64,000 bases of DNA from Halisarca cf. caerulea. Lineage: Eukaryota; Porifera; Demospongiae; Chondrillida; Halisarcidae. Position 1 is the first letter of the stretch, and every line of letters starts with the position of its first letter. The position numbers were made by a program, and so were the translations under genes. The stretch is taken from the NCBI GenBank assembly GCA_963170055.1, contig CAUJGJ010000003.1, positions 1,486,569-1,550,568 on the forward strand. The letters are read 5' to 3'. This document shows, piece by piece, positions 32,711 to 44,652 of the stretch. The notes beneath the pieces are model-generated. The model saw only the letters and a list, made by a program, of their open reading frames with translations. It made no database searches and had not been told where the DNA came from.

Positions 32711-35303
32711 TCAAACAGTCCCAAAGCCTTGACATCCACGAAGTGCCAGGTCGAATGCTTCTTTGAAATCCCCATAGTGTTCCAGATGCATAGGTATGCG
32801 GAGCACATTGCTGCATGTTGATGCTGTTGGCAGGCCTTCCACAAATGTAAAGACAATCCTTGGTCTTGGCTGAAATCCTACTGGAGGGATTGTCGATGCA
32901 CCTGTTGTGAATGCCAATACATCGCCACATGAAACATTTAACAGGCCATCTTCACACTCCTCGAGGAAAGTGCTGAAGTGGTGCATCAATGTTTCTTCCT
33001 TGGAGCGGTGATTGGATCCCATTTCGGAATAGTTGACATTGAATAGATCTAGGAGCATATCCATGGTCAGCTTCTTCTCTGAAAAAGAAAGCAATGTCAG
33101 AATGATGGATGGATTGTTGTCCATCAATGCTGCAAAATTTAAGACACCTCGCATCCCTTCACGTAGCTGGCACAGTTCAGCATGAATAAGAAAATGTGTC
33201 AAATGAAGCCAAACCGTCTCTAGGATAGAATGGCGACTGTCCATTGTGACACGAAATGTGTATCCACTGTCATAAACGAATGAATAATCATCTTGTGTGA
33301 GACAATCCTGAAGCCCACTGTCATTGTTTACTGTCATCATCTGCAGAAAGGAGATATAAAATCAATTCAATGCAGCCCAAAATTAAACGAATACATTTCG
33401 GCAGCAAAGAAAGAAATAATGTCAACAATACTACACATGTATGGGCAACAGTCTACACATACCATTTCTACTTTTCTCTTGATCTCAGCATCAGGGATAC
33501 CTTGCATCATTTGGGCTTCTGTGCGTTTTGCTGTTGACCCATACACTAGAAAGTGTGCTGTGTCAGGAGTGAAACACATTGGACTCTGGGCACCATGAAC
33601 AATGCCAGCTGCAATAATTTCACCACATCTTTTGAATGCCTGTTTTCCCAGGGCTAAAACATTATGTACTGGCTGTATCCCATTAGCCACAGTTTGAAAC
33701 AGACTTGATGTTGACAGTGACAGCACAAACAGGCGAAAAAATTCCCTCAAGGGACCACCGTCATCAACCGCAGGTTCTCCGATGAATCGCACCTTCAAAG
33801 ACTTCGTGCAATCAAAGGTATACCGGGAGAATGCAGCAATTGCATCTTGTAGAAGATGTGATCGGCGCACATTAATGCGTTGGATGTCATCAGCATGGAT
33901 GGATAGTACGACATCTCTGTGCTCTTGCAGCTTGCCCTTTATCTCAGAGTCAGACACAGATTCTTCAGTGTTGGCACTATACAGAATAATTATAACAATT
34001 GTTAATATTGTGTGTTATCAACGAGCAATATGTATTATTTGATAAACTTTATACTGGCATACATTTGCTCCATGTCTTGTAGACTTCTTCCAATGGCTTG
34101 CTGAATAGCTCCTTCCTCAAAATCATCTGAGAAATCCGACAAATCTTGCACCTCAAGGTTACAATACCCACTGCCAAAGAGGCAAGATAAATGTCTATTA
34201 AAATATACCAGCATAGTGCTACAATCATATAAATCACCTGTATCCAAGCCATTGAACTTCGTCATCATTCATCGTATTGGCAGTCTCTGGATGTTGAGAT
34301 GAGGCAGTTGGTGTGGACTGGCGGTGATCAGACAGGGACTGGCTCACATTAGGATTAGATGTGCTGTGAAAGTCCAGTGTGCAAAAACATATGACTAGTC
34401 ATGTATGCATTTATGTATGATGATTGCAGCCATATAGCTACTCCTCACCTTTTTGTCTCCTCAAGATTGATAACATCTTCGGATAGGCTGATGACATTTT
34501 CTGGCAGGACAAGATCATCTTTAGCCAAGATGTAAATCGTATTGGAACTAGCGAGTCAACGAGATTCTTTCTCACTATAAATCACAGCACTTAGCATCAA
34601 GAAAACTACAACACGTGGTAACAATCTAGAATTAACACTACAACTGTAACACTACAAAGTCCATGTGACTAATGAATAAAGTTAACATAACACAAATCAT
34701 GTTCTGGTTAGAGTGCAATCTATAACTATTCCAACAAATCGCCCCACGTCCGGCAGATTGAACAACATCCTTTGCAGACCATGCAAACGATGCACTAGTC
34801 TGTGGATCAAACAGAGATCTGCAGCCCCCTCCAACAGGCTGAAGGAACTTGAATGCAAATGATGGCTTGTGTCCCATGCTGTCCTTGAAAACTGACCGTA
34901 CTTCCTCCTGTACTTCCCCAAAGTCCATGGAAGAACAAAGTGACACTTTGCCAACCAGACCAAGTCTGGCTAATTCAATACGCCTGCTTCCTCTAGGTAT
35001 TACAATATCCTCCTTCTCACTCTCATATTCATTAGGGAGACAGATAATATCTTTTGTCCACACCTTTGTGATCTTTTCTTTGAGAGTTGGCTGCATTTTC
35101 TTTTTTAAAAACTTTGATGGCATAAAACTGCCAGTAGTGGTATGTTTTCTTGAAGAGGAAGCGGAAGAGGAGGGGGGAGGGTTCCCTCTTGTATCAGACT
35201 GGGTACTGGCATTTGGTAGTGTTCGTGAAAGAACTTCGCCAACCACAGTTGAAACTGCATTGCTGATACTCTGCTGTAAATCATTCACAGTTTGATCAGC
35301 CAT
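32711..35303 (-). CDS. HECT-type E3 ubiquitin ligase, multi-exon, transposon-borne
   Basis: The gene starts at MADQTVNDLQQSISNAVSTV (ATG at 35303). Exon 1 runs to about 34740 and contains SFMPSKFLKKKMQPTLKEKI and a conserved region (FAFKFLQPVGGGCRSLFDPQ). Middle exons lie near 34535-34451 (DDLVLPENVISLSEDVINLE), 34363-34243 and 34170-34050; the last has a ubiquitin-interacting-like helix, EEGAIQQAIGRSLQDM. HECT exons lie near 33965-33455 (VDDGGPLREFFRLF) and 33340-32711. The first HECT exon ends GTAGAAATG|GTATGTG and the last begins after TTTCTGCAG. The catalytic loop LPTASTCSNVLRIP has the thioester Cys (codon at 32813-32815). HECT ligases pass ubiquitin from E2 to substrate. Middle exon borders are approximate. 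Similar host-annotated 'G2/M-phase E3 ligase-like' genes may be transposon copies. Confidence 0.8.
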
Positions 35304-35309
35304 TTTACT

Positions 35310-35775
35310 TACAGACCATGTGGTCATCAGCTAGTAACGCTTATGTCAGAAGACATTACATCATAATCAATTCATGTGATCAGCACATTCTCACCTGTGA
35401 CTGTCACGGCTGTCACCAAATACAGAAATGCTTGGAGAATATATGATCTATGCATACATCGAGTGATCTATGCATACATCGAGTGATCTATGCATACATC
35501 GAGTGATCTATGCATACATCGAGTGATCTATGCATACATCGAGTGATCTATGCATACATCGAGTGATCTATGCATACATCGAGTGATCTATGCATACATC
35601 GAGTGATCTATGCATATATCGAGTGATGTATACATATATCGATTGATATATGTGTAGAGCATTTTGATATATGCATATATCTCTTTGATATATACATATA
35701 TCATGTGATCTATGTATACATCGTTTGATCTATCATCACTTTTTATCGAAATATTTTTACAAACGGCACCCCATA
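35310..35775 (-). repeat. right TIR with 20-bp satellite (about 9 units)
   Basis: Inverse of 30716-31352 but with fewer satellite units (about 35448-35630), so the two TIRs differ in length only by satellite copy number. Confidence 0.9.
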
Positions 35776-37851
35776 CTGCCTCCTCTCTATACCATAGGTG
35801 TAGGAACCGGGGGGGGGGGGGGGCATTGTCCCCCCCCCCCCCCCCCACCTCATAGCCTACATCTTCATTTCAAAATAATCACATAATCTGCTATATAGCC
35901 TGAAGATCACATTGAAAAACTTTAAATATATTATCTTCCACCACAAAGTAAGTTTTTTGTAAAAATCATCTACAAAGAGGAAGTTCTAAACAATAAAATT
36001 GGCATCAACGCTACCATTGGAGCCGCCATTTGCACGCATTGCGCAATCTCTAACACATGTTGTGTAATGGTTTTGCCGTTGTTCGCCGGTAAGATGAAGC
36101 GACAAGTAAATTTGTTTGCTTGCTGGCCTGGCTCTTCAAAACGAGTAGATACCGACGATTCTTACAGATTGAGTGATTCACAGGATTTTGCCGCTGAAGA
36201 AGTGACTTCTTCACCCATTTCTCCAGAGTCAGAAGAAACGATATGCGTATCCTCGCAATCGAGTAGCAACATGTCGGTATCATGCACCGCTGTGTGCTGT
36301 GCTGATCCAGTATCTCCTGCTCGACCATCGGACCGTGCATTCGTAGATAGCACGAAACTGCAAATAGGGCAAAGAAGTGAGTTTCGCTGCCTAAACCCAC
36401 AATGGTACAAAGATTTCCTCTAGCTACATGCATGCCAATCACGCAAAAAGCTATTTTGTTTTTACTGTATGATGGCACATAAAAAGGGCTCATTTCCTTC
36501 TGGCCACTTTGAAACAGCATTTGTTGTAGAAGGGTTCCAAAATTGGAAGAAAGGTGTGGAGCGTTTTCGTTCACATGAAACATCTGATCTTCATAAGGAA
36601 GTGATGCTCAAACACAAGAGTCTTCAGGCACCTTCAATTGTGGACCAGCTGAGTATCTCTGCTAGCAGGGAGCATGCACAAAATAGAGAAATGCTTTCAA
36701 GGTCATGTCAAGCCTTCAATTTTTATTGAAGCAAGGTCTTCCAGTCAGGGGTCATGCAAGTAGTGTTGGTAATTTAGTACAACTCCTTAAGCTGCGTAGT
36801 GAAGACTGCCCTCCTCTATCTAGGTGGCTTCAGAATCAACAGTACATGTCACTGAAAATTATAAACGAGCTAATTAAGCTTTTGGGCAATGAATTATTGC
36901 GCCAGCTTTTGGTAAAGATCCGAAATGCTACATGGTTTGCAATTCTGGCTGATGAAACAGTAGATATAGCTAACCTTGAATAACTTTCACTATCCATTCG
37001 CTGGGTTACAAAAGATTATGAAATTCACGAAGATTTTATAGGTTTGGTCCATGTTCCAACAATCACATCCAAAGCAATTACATCAGCTATTAAAGACGTC
37101 CTTATTCGTTGTTCGCTGCCCCTTTCTTTGTGCAGAGGTCAAGGGTATGATGGAGCAGCCAATATGATGGGCCATTTAAATGGAGTTGCAAAGCAGATAC
37201 AGGACAAGGCAGCTATTGCAATCACTGTTCACTGTTTTGCTCACTGCCTAAATCTTTGTTTGCAGGATGTGTCTAAGAAATCTATTCCAGTAAGAAGTGC
37301 ACTTGACCTGGTATGGGAAATATGTAAGCTCATCAGCTATTCTCCTAAACGATCTCTGATCTTCGAGCAATGCAGAGATGCAATGTCTGTTTCAGGAACT
37401 GGTCTGCGGCCTCTGTGTGCAACTCGCTGGACTGTCCGCACAACTTCTATTGACGCAGTTTTAAGAAATTATCTTGCACTTCAACAAGCACTTGCTCAAA
37501 TCTCTGAGCAATCATATGATGACTATGGGAGGCGAGCACATGGCATATTATCACAACTTGAGCGCTTTGACACTTATTTTGGACGGAAGCTATCCTTTCT
37601 AGTATTCAGTGCCACTGAGCAAGCTTCCAAGGCACTACAGTACAAGAATACAACTGTGGCTGAAGCATTGAGTGCAGCCAAAATGGCACAGAATTTTTTA
37701 ACTAGACAGAGGAGTGATGCATCCTTTGAATCTTTCTATTCACTTACAATTGAAGATGCTTCGCAGATCACAAATGAGCCTGTTCTACCTCGCTACAAAC
37801 GACCCCCAAAGCAAGTAGATAGTGGCAGCTCTCCCCACCGTTTTGCTAATG

Positions 37852-40422
37852 TACTGTTTTTTAAATTCCCGCCTTCTCCATCAATCGATTTCTGAGCCAA
37901 CACACTTTTCTGACGCTTCTAATGCCATTTTAGACCTTTTTATCTCATCATCAGACCTTCAGATTGCGAAATCCCTAGTTCTTCAGTCCTCCTTCTCTGA
38001 CCACCTACCTATCCTCCTTCAACTTAAACTTTTAGTTCCTAAACCTCCTCTGACCTTGATTACTCGCCGTTCCTTCAAAACTTTTTCACAACAAGAGTTA
38101 TTAGATGATCTGAAAGTAGTACCATGGCATGTGATGGACCTTTTTGATGACCCTGATGAAAAGGTAGACACGTTTAATAAGCTATTCTCTGAAGTTCTTG
38201 ACATGCACGCGCCTCTCAAAACAGTAAGAGTAAAAAAGAACCCGACACGATGGATTACTAAATCTATTCAAGATGAAATGGATAGACGTGATAGGCTTTT
38301 TCGTTTCCACCGCCGAAACCCATCCCCTGCTTTCAAAGGTATTTTTAGGGCACAACGTAACCATGCAGTCTGGCTTCAGCGTAAAGCAAAATATGATTAC
38401 TTTTATAAACTTTTCAGCAATTTGGAATACTCTTAATCTTGCCACATCCTCATCTTCTCCTTCTGGTGCATGGTCATCCTTTAACACTGATCCTTTAACG
38501 ATAGCAAATTCACTTAACAATCACTTTGCTTCTGTTAGCTCTTCCAATTTTGTTCCAAGTTTTGATTCTCTTCCCCCTTCAGAGCCGTTCACCTCTCAAA
38601 TCCTCAGTCTCTCTACAACCACACCAGATTTGGTAAAGGAGAGTCTTGCGACTCTTTAAACGTAAGTGTGCTACCGGTATTGATAAAATTCCTTCTTCTG
38701 CCCTTATTGATGCTCGCTCTGTCATCTGTGATCCTCTTTGCTCGATTATAAATTCTTCCATTACTTCTTCAACCTTCCCAACAGCTTGGAAATGAGCTTC
38801 TGTCTTTCCTTTACATAAATCTGGTGTTCAAACCACTCCTTCAAACTATCGTCCTATCTCTCTTCTCCCTGTCGCCAGTAAACTTCTCAAAAGACATGTC
38901 CAGCAACAACTTTCTTCGCATTTAAACCAAAGCAATCTTTTGTTCCCATTTCAATCTGGCTTTCGTCAAAACCACTCTACGCAATCACTCCTTCTTTATT
39001 GCCTTGACCAATGGTATAAAGCATTTGATGACAAGAAATATGTAGGAGTAGTGTTTTTAGATATTTCCAAGGCTTTTGACACTGTTAATCATAACCTGCT
39101 TCTATTGCAACTTTCTCACCTAGGTCTGTCTCCTTCCACAATTGCCTGGTTTAAGTGTTATCTCTCTAACCGTTGTCATCAAACGCGCATTGAAAATACG
39201 TATTCCTCTCTTTGTTTTCCTACTAATGGGGTTCCGCAAGGCTCCACTCTAGGCCCAACCCTTTTTCCTGCTTTTATAAATGACCTACCCTCTGTCCTCC
39301 CTTCCAACTCCACAGTACTTTTTGCTGATGACACAACCATTTTTTAATCTAGCAAATGTATGGTTACAAAAAATGGCCTCAAACTAAATATCTCCAAGAC
39401 CATGCTGATCCACTCCGCTAGAAAAAAGGTTAGTGACAGATTAGCCCTCAGCGTAGAAAATGTTGACATAGAACAGGTTCAAAAGTTCAAATTTCTAGGA
39501 GTAATAGTTAATGACACATTATCTTGGGGTGATCACATTGATTTTGTTTGTAACATCGTCACTCGTAGTCTTAGCCTTCTACGTCGCCTCTCTTGGTTTC
39601 TCCCCCGACCTCTTCTTCTTCTCTATCTCAAATCGTACATTCTTCCTCTATTTGACTACTGTGATAATGTGTGGTCTGTTTGCACCAAACAGGATAGTCA
39701 TCGGTTAGAAACGCTTTTAAACTTCGCTTGTAGAACCGTCCTTCGTAAACGTAGAGATTATTCTGCCTCTTCTGCCCGTAAAGAATTAGGTATTTCAACT
39801 CTTAGTGCTAGACAAAAAGTACACTTGGCCCAAACTGTTTATAAGTGCCTATCTCTACAATCACCTACTTATCTTAACAACCTTTTTCCACACCAGCCTC
39901 TCATTATAATACTCGAGCATTTTCTACTTCACAATTAAACCTTCCACATTTTCGTACTTCCCTTGGCCAGAAGGCATTTAGTTTTGTTGGCACATCATTA
40001 TGGCGATCACTACCAAATAACATCCAATGCTGTGCGGACTTTCGGGTGTTCACTAAACTATGTGAAAATCACTTTTTAAATGAATAACTCATTGACAATA
40101 TGATCTTGTACATATGATCAATCAGACACTATTTCATACTCATGCACCAATAATCTTATCTCATTACAGATTGAATTTATTCCATTCACTAATGTCTCTC
40201 TCACTAAATTTAGAATTTTTACTCATCTTTTCATTCTATTATCTTTTCATCATAATGCAAACCTCAAACTCTTTTTGTTGAATCTTTGTACACCCCCTTT
40301 GTTGTTTTTGTTTTTGCCTTTTGTCCCTTTTCTTTTCTGGGTGCCACTTACAGTAGCCTCTGGCTAAAGGTTCCCCAGGTTAAATAAGAATACCCTATAC
40401 CCTATACCCCATACCCTATACC
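37852..40422 (+). mobile_element. 5'-truncated LINE inserted in the hAT gene
   Basis: CTAATG occurs on both sides (37846-37851 and 40423-40428), a 6-bp target duplication; removing the insert rejoins the hAT frame exactly (RFA-N-AKDYYR). The 3' end has the sequence GGCTAAAGGTTCCCCAGGTT and a tail of ATACCCT repeats, a CR1/L2-like type of ending. The 5' part, including most of the endonuclease, is missing. Confidence 0.88.
37885..39935 (+). pseudogene. LINE endonuclease C-terminus and reverse transcriptase
   Basis: The first piece (to 38436) has the end of an EEP endonuclease (SSFSDHLPILLQLKL) and the linker ITKSIQDEMDRRDRLFRFHR. RT motifs follow: FQSGFRQNHSTQSLLLYCLD, VVFLDISKAFDTVNHNLLLL (catalytic Asp), NGVPQGSTLGPTLFPAFIND and the active-site box FADDTTIF near 39325. 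The thumb and C-terminal part (LKLNISKTMLIHSA, KFKFLGVIVNDTL) follow after a stop at 39347. Frame changes near 38436 and 38660 make it inactive. The linker matches the LINE at 27582, so both belong to one broad family. Confidence 0.85.
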
Positions 40423-41154
40423 CTAATGCCAAAGACTACTACAGGATGCAATACTTTCAAGTATTAGATCTTATTACAGGGGAAATCTCTAGGAGATTTA
40501 ACCAGAAAACATTAGCATTGCCGCTAGCTGTGGAAGAGGTACTCATTTCAGCAGCCAACAAGTCGGATGATGCAACTGTTGAAGTGCCTGCAGAAGTAGC
40601 CAAAGCCTATGCTAATGATGTAAATGTCAGCAAGCTCAAGCATCAATTGCAAATGTTACCAGATTTGGCTTCAGCTTACAAACAAACTGAAAATCTGAAG
40701 CTTCTAAAGATATCTACAATTAGAACAATTGCTGACATGCTACAAAAGGTACCAATGGCAAATGAGATGTTTGGTGAAGTTGACAAACTCGTGAGACTGT
40801 ACTTCACCATTCCGGTGACCACAGCAACTGCGGAACGCACTTTTTCAGCCCTATACATCGAGTGAAGACCTATCTTCGTTCTACTATGACAGAAGAGAGA
40901 TTGAATAATGTGATGCTATTGCATACACATAAGGATCTAGCTACAAAACTTGATCTCATTAAAGTTGCAAGTATTTTTGTTTCAGTTAATTGACGTAGGC
41001 AAGCTTTTTTTGGACGTTTTACTTAATATATTTTCATGTAATGTATTATGCATTTTATTGTGTTGCATATACTTAATGATACTGTTTGTAAGTCATGTTA
41101 CAAGATGTTCAAACTCCCCCCCCCCCACTTCAAAACATCTTCCTATGCCTATGT

Positions 41155-41176
41155 ATACTGTACACTGCACTACTGG
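41155..41176. repeat. 31-bp minisatellite, island
   Basis: TATACTGTACACTGCACTAC between the hAT and Gypsy elements is a remnant of the split array. Confidence 0.75.
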
Positions 41177-41282
41177 TGGTGTCCTGAGACAGATTGATTC
41201 TTGTTCATTGTTCATTCTTGTCAGAACAGCTTTTGATGATGTTCAGTTGTGTACTGATGCTTGTTTGACTGCTCAATAACAG

Positions 41283-42751
41283 ATCAGATAAAAGAAGTAT
41301 ACTCTCAGATTGAGAAGGAAGGCCTTGCTTGTGTGTTTGGAGTGAAATGCTTCCACCAGTACTTGTTTGGTCATCACTTTACTCTAGTTACAGATCACAA
41401 GCCATTGGTGACCTTATTCCACGAATCACATGCCATTCCTATTCAAGCTTCAGCTAGAATTAAGTGATGGGCTTTGATGCTCGTAGCTTATGAGTACACT
41501 GTACAATACAGATGCTCTTCTGCACATGCGAATGCTGATACTTTCAGTTGGTTTCCACTGCCCGAGTGCCCGTGTGAATTTCCTACCCCTCCTGAGACTG
41601 TCCTGTTGTTGGAGAATCTACAGTCCTCCCCTGTCAATGCATCCATGATTAAAGCTGAAACTGCAACTCATCCAGTGTTGTCAAAGGTACTTCAGTTTGT
41701 GCAGAATGGGTGGCCTAGTTCCTGTGAAGATGAAGATCTGAAGCCAGTCTGGCATCGCAGATTGTAGCTGTCAGCACAGCAAGGTTGTATACTGTAGGGA
41801 ATTTGGATTGTGGTGCCACCAACTTTACAAGCCAGCGTTTTACACCAGCTTCAGGATGCGCATCCTGGAATTGTGCAAGTGAAGTCCTTAGGACGTCAGT
41901 TTGTTTGGTGGCTGGAATTTAATACAGATTTGGAAGGTGCATGTGTTTCGTAGATGTGAGATATGCCAAAGTCAGCGTGCTTCACCTCCAAAGGCACCGC
42001 TTCATACGTGCTTGTGGCATCCATGACCATGGTCCCGTATCCACATCGGTTATGCAGGTCCATTCTTAGGATCCTATTTCTTGGTGATCGTTAATGCTCA
42101 TTCAAAATGGATTGAAGCTATCCCGATGAAATCCATTGCTTCTACTTCAACGATTGAGAAATTAAGATGGGTTTTCTCGCACTTTGGGATTCCAGACATA
42201 GTCTCTGATAATGGCTCAAATTTTACGAATGGTGAGTTTGGTGACTTCTGCATGTAAGCATAATGGAATGAAGCATATCACTTCATCTCTGTATCATCCA
42301 TCCTCGAATGGTCTTGCGGAGTGTGCTGTTAGAACAGTCAAAGAAGGTCTTGTGAAGATGAAAGAGGGTTCCATAGTGGACAGACTCTCTCGGTTTCTGC
42401 TTTCTTACAGGAACATTCCTCAGTAACTGACTGGATGCTCGCCTGCGGAGCTGCTATTTGGAAGACGCCTTCGTTCCTCACTGGACTTGCTCAAACCAGA
42501 CTTGGAAAGCAGAGTACAGCAACGTCAAGACAAATTGAAAGCTTATCATGATGTGATATCTAAAGAACACGAGTTCCAGGAAGGTGATACTGTATTTGCA
42601 AAAAAATTTGGTTGTGGTGATAAGTGGTTGCCAACTGTCGTTGAAGCTACCACTGGACCAGTGTCAGCAAAAGTCCAAGTTAAAGATTCCGATATTACCT
42701 GGCGCAGACACTTTGATCACATTCGTTCAATAGAGCCAAATTGTACCAATT
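41283..42751 (+). pseudogene. Gypsy pol: RNase H end and integrase, first part
   Basis: The RNase H part reads [20 protein letters not shown] and, after a stop near 41466, VAYEYTVQYRCSSAHANADT. The integrase follows: CEICQSQRASPPKAP (zinc knuckle), then RIHIGYAGPFLGSYFLVIVN, where the first catalytic Asp is Gly (codon near 42043); the second Asp is in IVSDNGSNF and the Glu in HPSSNGLAECAVRTVKEGL. A chromo-like C-terminal stretch HFDHIRSIEPN ends at the DIRS insertion. Several stops (about 41466, 41767, 41953 and 42424) and the lost Asp show inactivity. Confidence 0.85.
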
Positions 42752-42783
42752 GTATTTCGGAGGCTCCGGAATACCTTTCACCA

Positions 42784-42897
42784 ACATAGTCAGTTAACTA
42801 CATGGTATTACCCAATTTTCCTTACTCAACAGCAGAGTTCAAAGTCTAATTTTACATATTAAAACGTCATTGTCACATGATTAGCCCGCCTTTTTGT
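42784..42897 (+). repeat. DIRS left inverted terminal repeat
   Basis: Begins ACATAGTCAGTTAACTACAT and ends GATTAGCCCGCCTTTTTGT. Confidence 0.92.
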
Positions 42898-42952
42898 CCT
42901 GCTCAACAGCGAGACCTCGTGCGCTCTGGAGAGATATATTTTTCATCCATTT

Positions 42953-44652
42953 ATGTCGACCGAAGAGATTATCAAGGATCTCCCGCGTACAGAAGACGCG
43001 CGGAAGCTAGTCCTCGAGTGGCTGGCCAGGGATAGAAACGACGAAGTTCACCCTCCAGCGAGCAACGCGGACGAGTTGTCTGAGTCCCAACACGGTGAGT
43101 CGAAGTACTCTACGGGTCTTCGCGTTTCATGATCAGACACGGCCAGCCAGCAGTACGTCTAATTCGGTGGTTGCTTACCCCGAGATTCAGGGGTGCAGTC
43201 TGTGGGACAATATAACCCTGTGTACACTCAACAGGGGTTCACAGGTTGGCAACATAGTTTTCTCCCCTTTGTACACTCACGGAGGTACATGGGTTGAGGT
43301 TGCAACGCAGTTATCTCCTCGTTGTACACTCACAGAGGTACATGGGTTGAGGTTGCAACACATTTAGCTCCCCTGTCTTACACTCCCAGAGGTACACAGG
43401 TGGAGTCTGCAGCACAGTCAACTCCTTACCATATACTCTCACAGAGGTATGTAGGAGGGTGCGGCGTTACATTTAACTCCCTAGTACACTCACTGAGGTA
43501 CACAGGTGGAGTCTGCTACTCAGTTAGCTCGTGTTTCAACTTTTTGAGGGACATAGGTAGAGCTGAGGCACTACTTACCCTGAAGGGGAAGGAACCCGCA
43601 TTAGCCCACAACATGGCTGTAGGATTTACCGCTTTCATTTCCCCTTCTTAACATACACAGATCCGGATCAGGCAAGTGTGTCTGAGACGATGTCAAGGAA
43701 GCGGCCATCTGACCCTTCATCTTCAGGAGAGCAGAGTGCAGCCAAGCAATCAAAACTTGGTGATTCCCTAGGGAGCCCCGTGGCAACAGTGGACTTCGAC
43801 CCTTCTGCGTTAGTAAGTGCAAAGGAAGGGACCATTGCAGTTCCAAGCCCTGTGAGGGTGTACCTGGAAAAGTATCTCCGACGCTGCCTCACCAAAGAGG
43901 AACGTGGAGCCCTGTTCAAGGAACATCCGAGACCCGACCTGGATGTCACCTCAGTCCCTAAAGTAGACAAGTATATGGTGGATTTCCTGGGAACCAAGTT
44001 CCCCAAAGACCAGGATACAGACCTCTCAAAGATCCAAGCTACAGTACTCGCCTGTATTCGCCCCCTAACCTCAGCATGGCAAGAGCTCTTGGAGGCAGAG
44101 CCCGACAACGAGGAGCCTGTGATGGTACCTGCTTCACAAGTAGTTGCAATGATCCAGCGGACACTATGTTTGCTAGGGAATGCTTCAGAGTTCATTTCCC
44201 AAACCCGTCGTTCCAAGATTTTGGAGGTTATTGACAAATCCTGGGGGAAGTTTGGGACAGAAAAATTTCAAGCTACGGGTTCCCTGTTTGGTGAAGAGTT
44301 TCAAACAAACCTCCCAACCAAGGTAGAGAAGGACGTGGCACTGTCCAAAGCAGTATCCATCCTGAAACGTAACAGGAAGGGTAAGGAGACCGCGGGTCCT
44401 TCTAGTCATCGCGAGGGGCAATCACGCCGTCAGTTTTTTCGCTGGGGCCCTCCGACCAAGTACGGGGGTGGGCAGGGCCGAAACCAGTCACCGTACGCCC
44501 CACAAGGACACAAGTTCCGGGAACAACCAAAGGGACCAGGGAAGGGGCACCCACCTTTCCATCAGATCCGGAACCAGAGATTTCACGAGCCAAGACTCCC
44601 ACCAATGGAAGCCAGTGCGCAAATGCACAAAAAGAAGTTCGGAGACTCTTAG
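42953..44652 (+). CDS. DIRS gag-like protein, two exons
   Basis: Exon 1 is 42953-43094 (MSTEEIIKDLPRTEDARKLV, then LEWLARDRNDEVHPP), ending CACG|GTGAGT. Exon 2 starts at 43661 after ACATACACAG and joins in frame: H, D split by the intron, then PDQASVSETMSRKRPSD. The protein has a helical middle region (VRVYLEKYLRRCLTKEERGA; YMVDFLGTKFPKDQDTDL) and a basic, Gly/Arg/Gln-rich tail (KYGGGQGRNQSPYAPQGHKF) likely to bind nucleic acid. No Cys/His knuckle is seen, unlike the Ngaro gag here. It should form the element's RNA particle. The stop is at 44650-44652. Confidence 0.8.
43095..43660 (+). repeat. DIRS gag intron filled with a 53-54-bp minisatellite
   Basis: A GTGAGT donor and a TACACAG acceptor border the intron. 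From about 43195 to 43560 a unit with CACTCACAGAGGTACATGGG and TTGAGGTTGCAACGCAGTTA is repeated about seven times with drift. Confidence 0.8.

Larger units (their letters stand above)
30716..35775. mobile_element. 5.06-kb TIR transposon with DDE integrase and HECT ligase genes
   Basis: The ends read TATGGGGTGCCGTTTGTAAA and its inverse, flanked by a 6-bp target duplication CTGCCT (30710-30715 and 35776-35781). The TIRs are very long (about 30716-31352 and 35310-35775) and contain a 20-bp satellite. The transposase gene is on + and the multi-exon HECT gene on -, converging with 136 bases between their stops. The integrase type and 6-bp duplication recall the eukaryotic elements catalogued as IS3EU; this class name is from memory and unchecked. 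Both genes appear intact, so the element may be autonomous. Confidence 0.9.
36067..40980 (+). pseudogene. hAT transposase (ZMYM/TTF zinc-finger type), interrupted
   Basis: The N-terminal part MKRQVNLFACWPG is followed by a TTF/BED-like region (SEFRCLNPQWYKDFL, stop at about 36421, then GSFPSGHFETAFVVEGFQNW). The RNase H-like core is readable: ATWFAILADETVDIANLE (stop), CRGQGYDGAANMMG and HCFAHCLNLCLQDVSKKS, then RPLCATRWTVRTTSIDAVL. The frame is cut at 37851 by the LINE and resumes at 40423 with YYRMQYFQVLDLITGEISRR. The C-terminal hAT dimerisation motif is TATAERTFSAL; after a frame break near 40860 it continues RVKTYLRSTMTEERLNNVML. At least three stops or frameshifts besides the insertion show that it is inactive. 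Confidence 0.88.
35793..41154 (+). mobile_element. hAT-like transposon with 5-bp TSD, split by a LINE
   Basis: The ends are CATAGGTGTAGGAACC and, inverted, CATAGGCATAGGAAG. TATAC lies on both sides (35788-35792 and 41155-41159) inside the 31-bp minisatellite. A long G run and C run follow the left TIR (35809-35848), and a C run precedes the right one. A 5-bp rather than 8-bp duplication is seen in three hAT-like elements in this window. The transposase is decayed, and a LINE occupies 37852-40422. Confidence 0.85.

Noticed and set aside
40385..40425. Telomere-type repeats
   Set aside because: The ATACCCT units are the 3' tail of the LINE at 37852-40422, not telomeric DNA.
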